A program made the translations under genes and the position numbers. Below the pieces are notes generated by a model. The model did no database searches. It was given only the letters and a program-made list of their open reading frames with translations, and was not told the origin of the DNA. This document shows positions 37,350 through 46,452 of a DNA stretch of 64,000 nt, one piece after another (position 1 is the stretch's first letter; each line of letters opens with the position of its first letter). Origin of the DNA: Chrysemys picta bellii (lineage: Eukaryota > Chordata > Testudines > Emydidae); NCBI RefSeq assembly GCF_011386835.1, contig NC_088804.1, forward strand, positions 35,699,549 to 35,763,548, written 5' to 3'.

Positions 37350-37690
37350 TTTGCCCTCTTAGGGGCCCGGGCCAGCGAGCCTTGTTGAGTTATTGGACCC
37401 CGCTGTGAAGGAAGCAGGTGATTATAAAAGCCAGAAAGTGGCTTAGTTGAGAAGGAGCTGAAGGTACCAAATAGTTGCATGCAATAAGTTCTGAAGCAGG
37501 GGAATGAACAGTATGTCCTCCCTTCAGGGCCTCTGGGAGCTGTAGCCCATGGTAGGCTTTTTTGTTGTTGTTGTTTGGATGTTTTGCCCAAGTGTTTATG
37601 TTGAAGAATAAACTTGTGACCTGAAAGAGCCTTAGGCCTGGCAGTGAGCCCTTCCTGGGTTGGAGAAACAAGCCAGCAGCCTACAAGGAG
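37350..37690 (+). repeat. Possible LTR-like fragment
   Basis: A GC-richer block with an inverted CCAAT (ATTGG at 37393), a TATA-like ATTATAAAAG at about 37421-37430 and AATAAA at about 37607, in the order and spacing of a plus-strand LTR. No TG/CA ends with target duplication could be fixed. Could be a solo LTR remnant or chance. Confidence 0.3.
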
Positions 37691-40104
37691 GAAGGAAATC
37701 AAATAATTTCAGGATGGCTACACAAAGACTTCCTGTGCAATCATATATTCACAGGAGTATTTGCAAGACCACTAACATCTTTGCAAATAAAATATCTCAT
37801 ACAAATATTCCCAGAAGCACATAGAAAGGGTGAAGAATATCATGAAAATCAATTCATTATTTTTATTCAACTACTGTTGTAAGACCATGAGAAGTTTCGA
37901 CCTTCCAGTCAATCTCCATCTTCTCTAATCATGAGATAGTCAGGGAAATATTGCCCAGCTATTAGGACGCACGGCTCTGTCACTGACACTCTATGGGCCA
38001 CCCTTTCACATGCTGAGTAGTACCTTACTCCTTAAGTTGTCATGTTAAAATCTGTGAGACAGATTGTGATGCCCTTACTGACAGAATAATGCCTCAGAGT
38101 TACTCCATCAGAAGTTTAATCACTTTAATGAGACATCTTTTGGCGTCAGATGCTACTCTAGCTATATAAAGATATTAGAATCTGGCTCAATTGCACTGCT
38201 CACATAGTAAGTTAGTACTCTATGTGAGTAGGGGATAGGAACTAGCCCTGTGAGGTCTTGGAGTAATCGGCTGTGCTCAGGTAACCCAGCTGTCAAACAG
38301 GTCAAAGATAATAAATCTTACCTAGCTCATAGGGATGATGTGACACTTATTTCATCTTGGGTTTCAAACCATTTTGATGTCTTTGCACTTATATACTCCC
38401 TTTCATTCAAACTCTTTCACATTTTCATTTTGGAACTTTTCATGTACAGGGGTAATGAAAAAGACGAGAGAGAGAAGAAAAAACAATATTTCTTGATAAT
38501 GGAAGCTATCTGAAGTATTGACGTATTTTGTGTTCTCATCTAATGATTTGTGTTGACTTTGAATTTTGATTAACGTGCTGTAGCATAAAGAAGACACGGT
38601 GGACAGCAGCAGCTGGCTAGCTCTTCAGAAAAGAATCAATATTTATGAACTGCTTATTGGTATTAAATGTGTATTCACAGCTGTGGCTTTAAAGTTATAT
38701 GGTTGTGTTGAGGTACAGTAGCTGAGTCCATTACATTTGAAGTGCACCAAAACAGACCGTATCACACAAGTTGAATGGGTGTGGAGATATTCTGTTGGGT
38801 GTCTCAAGGCTTCATTTCCATTTGTTTCTTGGCTGGACTATCTTCCGGATAAAAGGAGAGAGGGGCTGAATTTGAGTGATTAGTTTTCTAATGGATACAC
38901 AATAGATATATGTAAGGACTAGTTCTCCTACCATGAAGTCAATGGTAATAGGATTAGGCACATGCTGTATGCATGTAGAATATTGAGAAGACTGTAATAA
39001 TGAACCTGTCAATAAACTGTCAGATATAATAGATAAAGAGTTGAAAGTAACAGTCTGGGCATTTTTATTGTACGTATATACTGTAATGTTAAATCGAGTA
39101 AATAACAAGTTGCTTTTAATTAGCATGTGATAGCCCGATACTTCAAAGGTACTATTTTTTAAAATGACAAATCCTAATCAGTTGTTATAGGAACACATCT
39201 ACTGAATTGACTGTAAAATGATGCTATTTTTTTACAGGAGCAGCCAATCTTAATTATTGGGTACATGTCATCATAGTTAAAATTGATATACTAGGCTGTA
39301 CATTGAGATTAGGGGTTGAATATACGATATAATCATTGTAAAATTCTCAAAACCTTCCAGAGAGGGAAAGGAGACTCACAGAAGTAACCCTAATTGACAA
39401 GTGATCTGTCTTCTCATCCATAGACTCTTATAGCTAAATTGAAATGAGTGCTTTGTAATTGGAAAGATCTGACTGTTCTTTATAAATATCAGTTTCAAAA
39501 CCCTCTGAGCTCCTCATATTCGTTGGTAATCCTGGGAATGTCTTAAGATCTTCCTTATGGACATAATAATTGTAGCCATAGAAACGCATTTTAAAATGAT
39601 TTTCATTATTAATAAAGTTAATAAATCTAGTTAAGTTTTTTAAAAAGGCTAAGATATGTTATTTGTCTCATTTCCATAAACTAAGTAGTGTTGCTAATGT
39701 CATTAAGTCGTTTGTTCTTTTTATATAAGACTTTTAATAGTATGCCTCCAGCTTTTACATTTCAGTAAAAATTAGAAAACAAAGTCTGATTCTGGCGAAG
39801 CTAGCTTGCTTCATTAACCTAAAGGCTTGATTTATCCCAATGCTCATCTCCGGAGTCCGGTTGTCAGCCTGCTCACAGATCTCTTAAATTATATATAAAA
39901 TATCAGAGATTCATTTGGTACATTGCTGAGTACTTTATGTATGTTTTTGTGGTTTTATTGATTATTAGGTTAACCTTTAACAAATTAATTAGAACCACAA
40001 AAGTATTTTGATTATATTTTTGCAGGAGTCTCAAACCTATATCTGAAAGCTTCAACTTTTTGGAAGTTCATATTTGGATCCTACCATTGTTGGCCTAAGA
40101 CCAT
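37691..40104. other. Intronic DNA with a MIR trace
   Basis: AT-rich intron. AAAGATAATAAATCTTACCT followed by AGCTCATAGGGATGATGTGA at 38303-38342 resembles the MIR 3' end on the plus strand. Nothing else recognised. Confidence 0.45.
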
Positions 40105-40182
40105 ATTTTAATTTTGCTCATAATTGTATCACGATTATTACATCAAACAGAATAAAAGCTTTGTGTAGTGTTACATATAAAC
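40105..40182. repeat. 78-bp direct repeat, copy 1
   Basis: Identical by eye, base for base, to 40702-40779 (offset 597). AT-rich, non-coding. Confidence 0.93.
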
Positions 40183-40701
40183 TATACTTTTTAGCTTTGG
40201 AAGTTATGAACTTTGTGTAAATACAGCGGGGACACAATGGCTTATGAGATCGGAAATGGGTTACTGACCCTTTCAATGATTTCATATAGCATTTCACCAA
40301 TTCTAATCCACACAATATGGTAGTAATCTAAAAACATTGTTAAGTGATGAAGTTCTGATACTGTTATCCTTTAAAGTGCCTAATCTGGAGTGATTCCAAT
40401 GAAGACAAATTTAACATACTTCAGATTTACACCTGCATAACTGGGGTCAAATCTGGTGTTCGTTGGCCTTCATGAAATGAGTCAGTAGTCTCGGCTAGTG
40501 AAGCATTAACTATTTAATATGAAACAAAAATTGGCCTGAATATTTACCCACCCTGAAATAAAACCATATCACCAAGTTGTAGATTGTCTTCTTTTTGAGT
40601 CAATAGTGAGCTAATGTCTCTTTATGGGCATAGGCACAATGCTTCAGGACTAGCCATCTTTTGAATGACACATAAAACCTAGGCCTAGAACAGCTGTGGT
40701 C
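40183..40701. other. Spacer between the two 78-bp repeats
   Basis: About 520 bp of AT-rich intron with no recognised gene or repeat. Confidence 0.5.
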
Positions 40702-40779
40702 ATTTTAATTTTGCTCATAATTGTATCACGATTATTACATCAAACAGAATAAAAGCTTTGTGTAGTGTTACATATAAAC
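40702..40779. repeat. 78-bp direct repeat, copy 2
   Basis: Identical to 40105-40182. It ends 31 bp short of the 3' terminus of the long CR1 that starts at 40811. Confidence 0.93.
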
Positions 40780-40892
40780 AATAGATCCCTTGTACTCTTT
40801 ACAAATGTAGATTCATAGATTCTAGGACTGGAAGGGACCTCGAGAGGTCATCGAGTCCAGTCCCGTGCCCTCAGAGCAGGACCAAATACTGT

Positions 40893-43800
40893 CTAGACCA
40901 TCCCTGATAAACATTTATCTAACCTACTCTTAAATATCTCCAGAGATGGAGATTCCACAACCTCCCTAGGCAGTTTATTCCAGTGTTTAACCACCCCGAC
41001 AGTTAGGAACTTTTTCCTAATGTCCAACCTAAACCTCCCTTGCTGCAGTTTAAGCCCATTGCTGCTTGTTCTATCCTTAGAGGCTAAGGTGAACAAGTTT
41101 TCTCCCTCCTCCTTACGACACCCTTTTAGATACCTGAAAACTGCTATCATGTCCCCTCTCAGTCTTCTCTTTTCCAAACTAAACAAACCCCAATTCTTTC
41201 AGCCTTCCTTCATAGGTCATGTTCTCAAGACCTTTAATCATTCTTGTTGCGCTTTTCTGGACCCTCTCCAATTTCTCCACATCTTTCTTGAAATGCAGTG
41301 CCCAGAACTGGACACAATACTCCAGCTGAGGCCTAACCAGCGCAGAGTAGAGCGAAAGAATGACTTCTCATGTCTTGCTCACAACACACCTGTTAATACA
41401 TCCCAGAATCATGTTTGCTTTTTTTGCAACAGCATCACACTGTTGACTCATATTTACCTTGTGGTCAACTATAACCCCTAGATCCCTTTCTGCCGTACTC
41501 CTTCCTAGACAGTCTCTTCCCATTCTGTATATGTGAAACTGATTGTTCCTTCCTAAGTGGCGCACTTTGGATTTGTCTTTGTTAAACTTCATCCTGTTTA
41601 CCTCAGACCATTTCTCCAATTTGTCCAGATCATTTTGAATTATGACCCTGTCCTCCAAAGCAGTTGCAATCCCTCCCAGTTTGGTATCATCCCCAAACTT
41701 AATAAGCGTACTTTCTATGCCAATATCTAAGTCATTAATGAAGATATTGAACAGAGCCGGTCCCAAAACAGACCCCTGTGGAACCCCACTTGTTATGCCT
41801 TTCCAGCAAGATTGGGAACCATTAATAACAACTATCTGAGTATGGTTATCCAGCCAGTTATACACCCACCTTATAGTAGCCCCATCTAAATTGCATTTGC
41901 CTAGTTTATCGATAAGAATATCATGCGAGACAGTGTCAAATGTCTTACTAAAGTCTATGTATACCACATCCACAGCTTCTCCCTTATCCACAAGGCTCGT
42001 TATCCTATCAAAGAAAGCTATCAGATTGGTTTGACACAATTTGTTCTTTACAAATCCATGCTGGCTATTCCCTATCACCTTATCACCTTCCAAGTGTTTG
42101 CAGATGATTTCCTTAATTACTTGCTCCATTATCTTCCCTGGCACAGAAGTTAAACTAACTGGTCTGTAGTTTCCTGGGTTGTTTTTATTTCCCTTTTTAT
42201 AGATGGGCACTATATTTGCCCTTTTCCAATCTTCTGGAATCTCTCTAGTCTCCCATGATTTTCCAAAGATAATAGCTAGAGGCTCAGATACCTCCTCTAT
42301 TAGCTCCTTGAGTATTCTAGAATGCATTTCATCAGGCCCTGGTGACTTGCAGGCATCTAACTTTTCTAAGTGATTTTTAACTTGTTCTTTTTTTATTTTA
42401 TCTGCTAAACCTACCCTCTTCCCATTAGCATTCACTATGTTAGGCATTCCTTCAGACTTCTCGGTGAAGACCGAAACGAAGTTGTTAAGCATCTCTGCCA
42501 TTTCCAAGTTTCCTGTTACTGTTTCTCCCTCTTCACTGAGCAGTGGGCCTACCCTGTCTTTGGTCTTCCTCTTGCTTCTAATGTATTGATAAGTCTTCTT
42601 GTTTCCCTTTATTCCCGTAGCTAGTTTGAGCTCATTTTGTGCCTTTGCCTTTCTAATCTTGCCCCTGCATTCCTGTGTTGTTTGCCTATATTCATCCTTT
42701 GTAATCCGTCCTAGTTTCCATTTTTTATATGACTCCTTTTTATTTTTTAGATCATGCAAGATCTCGTGGTTAAGCCAAGGTGGTCTTTTGCCACATTTTC
42801 TATCTTTCCTAACCAGCGGAATAGCTTGCTTTTGGGCCCTTAATAGTGTCCCTTTGAAAAACTGCCAACTCTCAGTTGTTTTTCCCCTCAGTCTTGATTC
42901 CCATGGGACCTTACCTATCAGCTCTCTGAACTTACCAAAATCCGCCTTCCTGAAATCCATTGTCTCTATTTTGCTGTACTCCCTTCTACCCTTCCTTAGA
43001 ATTTCAAACTCTATGATTTCATGATCACTTTCACCCAAGCTGCCTTCTACTTTCAAATTCTCAATGAGTTTCACCATATTTCATAGAATCATAGATTATT
43101 AGGGTTGGAAGGGACCTGAGGAGATCATCTAGTCCAACCCCCTGCTTAAAGCAGGATCAATCCCCAACTAAATCCTCAACTGGCCCCCTCAAGGATTGAA
43201 CTTACAACCCTGGGTTTAGCAGGCCAATGCTCAAACCACTGAGCTATCCTCCCCCTTGTTAAAATCAAGTCTAAAACAGCTTCCCCCCCAGTAGCTTTTT
43301 CAACCTTCTGAAATAAAAAGTTGTCTGCAATGCAGTCCAAGAATTTGTTGGATAGTCTGTGCCCCGCTGTGTTATTTTCCCAACATATATTTGGATAGTT
43401 GAAGTCCCCCATCACTACCAAATCTTGGGCTTTGGATGATTTTGTTAGTTGTTTAAAAAAAGCTTCTTCCACCTGGTTAGATGGACTGTTGTAGACTCCT
43501 ATCATGACATCACCCTTGTTTTTTACCCCTTTTAGCCTAACCCAGAGACTCTCAACACTTCCGTCTCCTATGTCCATCTCCACCTCAGTCCAAGTGTGTA
43601 CATTTTTAATATATAAGGCAACACCTCATCCGTTTTTCCCCTGTCTATCCTTCCTGAGCAAGCTGTACCCATCCACACCAACATTCCAATCATGTGTTTT
43701 ATCCCACCAAGTTTCAGTGATGCCAACAATGTCATAGTTGTATTTATTTATTAGCACTTCCAGTTCTTCCTGCTTATTCCCCATACTTCTCGCATTTGTA

Positions 43801-43928
43801 TATAGGCATCTAAGATACTGGTTCGATCTTGCCTCCCCAGTTTTGCCCTGACCCTCCTTTCTCTCTGCCATTATACCCCACACTCCCTCTTGTTTCCGAC
43901 CCAGCTCCCAGGTCTCCATGTTCCCCAC
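40893..43928 (-). pseudogene. CR1-C ORF2: endonuclease/reverse transcriptase, inactivated
   Basis: Apurinic-type endonuclease at the N-terminus ([36 protein letters not shown]) followed by reverse transcriptase ([39 protein letters not shown], then FGDD at 41697-41686) and the C-terminal [14 protein letters not shown] region. Lesions: in-frame TGA at 43628-43626, a tRNA-SINE inserted at 43081-43256, in-frame TGA at 41370-41368, and one extra base in the C-run at 41188-41191 that shifts the frame. Otherwise the frame is intact. The usual F/YADD catalytic motif reads FGDD and SKAF reads SKTF. Both TGAs could be CGA codons changed by CpG decay. It cannot make an active protein as it stands. Confidence 0.92.
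43081..43256 (-). mobile_element. tRNA-derived SINE with CR1-type tail (turtle Pol III SINE)
   Basis: Read on the minus strand it starts GGGGGAGGATAGCTCAGTGG. The Pol III A box TAGCTCAGTGG is at 43246-43236 and the B box AGTTCAATCC at 43202-43193, followed by GAGGGGGCCA and a tail (GGGGGTTGGACTAGATGA, CTATGATTCTATGA) that is the CR1 3' end. This is the structure of the tRNA-Lys-related SINE known from hidden-necked turtles, mobilised by CR1. It interrupts CR1-C ORF2 between ...LDLILT and ...LIENLKVEG. Its tail resembles copy D (AGCAGGGGGTTGGACTAGATGA), not its host copy C. No target duplication is evident. Confidence 0.92.
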
Positions 43929-43964
43929 TTACCTGTGGGATTTGCTCACCTGTCCCCGTCGAAC

Positions 43965-44948
43965 CTAGTTTAAAGCTCTCCTCACTAGGTTAGCCAGTCT
44001 GTGTCCAAATAGGGTCTTTCCCCTCCTCGAAAGGTGAATGCCATCTCTGCCTAGCAGTCCTTCGTCGAATAGCATCCCGTGGTCAAGGAAGCCAACGCCC
44101 TCCTGGCGACACCATCTTCGCAGCCAGGCATTCACCTCCATGATGCATCTGTCTCTGCCTGGGCCCCTACCTTTGACAGGAAGAATCGAAGAGAATACCA
44201 CCTGTGCTCCAAACTCCTTCACCCGTACTCCCAGAGCCCTGTAGTCACTCTTGATCCGCTCAGTGTCACACCTCGCAGTATCATTTGTGCCCATATGGAT
44301 GAGTAGCATGGGGTAGTAGTCAGAGGGCTGGATAATCCTCGACAATGCCTCCGTAACATTTCGGATACGGGCCCCCAGCAGGCAGCATACCTCCCGAGAT
44401 GAAATGTCAGGGCAACAGATGGGCACCTCCGTCCCCCTCAGCAGAGAGTCTCTGACCACCACTACCCTACATTTCCTATTCTCAGTGGTGGCAGCAGACC
44501 TCCCAGCCTTAGGGGTACGAGGCTTCTCCTCCTTTACTGTAGGAGGTGATTCCTTCTCTCCTGTATCAAGAAGAGCATAACGGTTACCTGTTACCATGGC
44601 GGGAGGGTTCGGAGCAGGGGTGGAGCACTGCCTGCTGCCAGAAGTAACAAGCTGCCAGTGTCCATCCTGAGCCATCTCCTCCTCCACCAGTAGTGTATCA
44701 GCAGTCCTGTGTACTGGGACAGCTACCTCAGCTGTCTCCACATGGACACTGTCCAGGAATTGCTCGTGGATTCGGATGCTCCTTAATCTAGCCACCTCCT
44801 CCTGTAGCTTTCCCACCTGCTGCCTGAGAGATTCCACCAGCAGGCACCTTTCACATTGGATGGTCCCCCCAGCCTGGATATCAGTAAGTGGAATTTGCAA
44901 GTTACAGTCTCTGCAAAACCACACCAGGATCTGGGAAGAAGCATTCAT
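43965..44948 (-). CDS. CR1-C ORF1 protein (zinc-binding motif, coiled coil, SGNH esterase)
   Basis: Complete 327-residue frame. Residues 12-35 carry Cys12-x2-Cys15 and Cys32-x2-Cys35, a zinc-binding pattern. Residues 38-62 are a likely coiled coil (LRQQVGKLQEEVARLR). From about 160 to 327 lies the esterase of the SGNH/GDSL fold: VVVVRDSLLRGTE (Ser168), MGTNDTA (Asn222) and DGIHL (Asp302, His305). The catalytic residues are in place, but Gly of the GDSL block is Arg166, whereas copy D has GDSL. The stop is 36 nt before the ORF2 start. ORF1 proteins of CR1 bind nucleic acid and assist retrotransposition. Start chosen at the Met just before the zinc motif. This is a mobile-element gene, not a host gene. 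Confidence 0.85.
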   Translation of the reverse strand: MNASSQILVWFCRDCNLQIPLTDIQAGGTIQCERCLLVESLRQQVGKLQEEVARLRSIRIHEQFLDSVHVETAEVAVPVHRTADTLLVEEEMAQDGHWQLVTSGSRQCSTPAPNPPAMVTGNRYALLDTGEKESPPTVKEEKPRTPKAGRSAATTENRKCRVVVVRDSLLRGTEVPICCPDISSREVCCLLGARIRNVTEALSRIIQPSDYYPMLLIHMGTNDTARCDTERIKSDYRALGVRVKEFGAQVVFSSILPVKGRGPGRDRCIMEVNAWLRRWCRQEGVGFLDHGMLFDEGLLGRDGIHLSRRGKTLFGHRLANLVRRALN

Positions 44949-45266
44949 GCTCAGGCACTCTGTCTGGCTACAGGCTCAGGTAGAGGAGACAGAAGCAGTG
45001 CTGGCACAGGTGTTGCGGGTCTTCCTAACCATTGTAAGCCTCCCTCTGTCAAACTCCCTCTCAAACTCCCCTGTCTGCAGCCCCCTGTCTGCTGAAAGGG
45101 TTGTTTAAGCAAGAAGTTTTGAATGTAGTTGGTTTATAGGTTTTAAGGGGAATAAAGGGAAAACAGATAGAACCACCAAGGGACGCTCGCTCCCTTCCAA
45201 ACTCCCTTGCGAAACTCCCTGTTAGCACCCCCTGTTCGCAAAAGCTCCCTGGTCGCTTGTGCGCTG

Positions 45267-45303
45267 CTTTATAAAGCCCTGGCCTGTATGAATGCCCCGC
45301 CCA
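45267..45303 (-). promoter_or_regulatory. GC box and TATA-like box in the CR1-C 5' region
   Basis: On the minus strand GTGGGCGGGGC (around 45303-45295) is followed by CTTTATAAAG (45276-45267), about 320 nt before ORF1. This could be part of the CR1 5' UTR promoter or of the DNA flanking it. Function is inference. Confidence 0.35.
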
Positions 45304-45405
45304 CTGATTAAGGCTCAGCCAATTACCAGAGGCTTCTAGCTTTCAGACCTTCCTTTGAAGCTCACAGCTTCTAACTGCCAGCCACAGCACACGGTCCTTC
45401 AGTAA

Positions 45406-46365
45406 GTACTCTGGCTAAACTTCCATTGGGCGTTTGTATGCTGCCTGCCTATAGTTTAATTGGTTACTCTGTTTTTTTAATGGACACTGATCATAATTCC
45501 ATTGGTATAATTATTTACAGGTTTAAGTATAACACAATGAAATTGCCAAAAATGTGAATTAATAGATCATCATAAATGTATATTTAAAATAAAAACAAAA
45601 ACCACCTACCATCCAAATAACCTAATTATTGTAACACCACTACTCATGGTCTTGTATTTGTAAGCTTTAGCCTCCATTCCTCTCCCACCTCACTCTTTTC
45701 CTTCCCTTGTGTTCTCGTGACTCTTCTTACCTTCCAAGCTCTTTGGAACAGGGCTCATGTCCTTTTTTTTGAATCTGTAAGGCAACTGGAAAATATTCCG
45801 GTTGCGCCGTGAATGAATAATAATTCCCCAAAGGCATTGGGCCTAGTTGGGCTATTCAGCACTGGTGTAAACTCATACAGTGGTGCAACTGACAACAAAA
45901 TGTGGTCCAGTTACAATGATCACCATTAAAAATCAGTTACAACAATTGCCATTAAAATTCAGCAGTTTCCAACTGTTAGTGCAGCATGTGAGAGAGCATC
46001 CTTTGGTAATGGTTGTTTTTTAATGGTAGTCACTGTGTTACCTCTAAAATGACCTTAGCTGTAGAGGAAGGAGGTGTAGAGGTGCTTGAAAACCACCTAT
46101 CTATCTCCTTCCAGCCCAGGGGTGACCCAGCTCTGGGTGCAAATTAGAGAAGTTTAAGGATTTGCTGCAGCCTGTTCCCAGCCTGTAAAATTGAAATGGC
46201 CCCATAGGACCCATTGTACCAATGAGGATTGGCAGAGCACAGTGTATTATGGCCCTATCCCTTATGGCAAGGGCGTGGGGGGACAAGGAAGTCAAAATTA
46301 TACCAGATGAAGAGTCACCCCATAGAGAGAGACTCCTGAACAGCTCATCTAGGACAGGTTTGGGG
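45406..46365. other. Intronic spacer with an old repeat
   Basis: AT-rich spacer between two long CR1s. Bases about 45690-45830 (CAAGCTCTTTGGAACAGGGC, then TCATGTCC, later GAATGAATAATAA) match a common ancient amniote repeat in diverged form. No gene seen. Confidence 0.45.
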
Positions 46366-46452
46366 TCATAGAATCATAGAATATCAGGGTTGGCAGGGAC
46401 CTCAAGAGGTCATCTAGTCCAACCCCATGCTCAAAGCAGGACCAATTCCCAA

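Larger units (their letters stand above)
40811..45405 (-). mobile_element. Nearly full-length CR1 LINE (copy C)
   Basis: About 4.6 kb on the minus strand (about 4.4 kb without the nested SINE): 5' UTR (about 45405-44949), ORF1 (44948-43965), ORF2 (43928-40893, broken) and a short 3' UTR ending with a GAATCTATGAATC tail at 40811. The 3' end (GGTCCTGCTCTGAGG...) marks a subfamily different from copy D. The 5' boundary is uncertain because no target duplication was found. CR1 elements are usually heavily 5'-truncated, so a copy with complete ORF1 is informative. Confidence 0.93.

Noticed and set aside
41368..43077. 569-codon open frame as a host gene
   Set aside because: Its motifs are those of CR1 reverse transcriptase, and it lies between CR1 endonuclease and CR1 3' UTR.
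43190..43256. tRNA gene
   Set aside because: A and B boxes are present, but the body continues into a CR1 tail and lies inside CR1-C, so it is a SINE.
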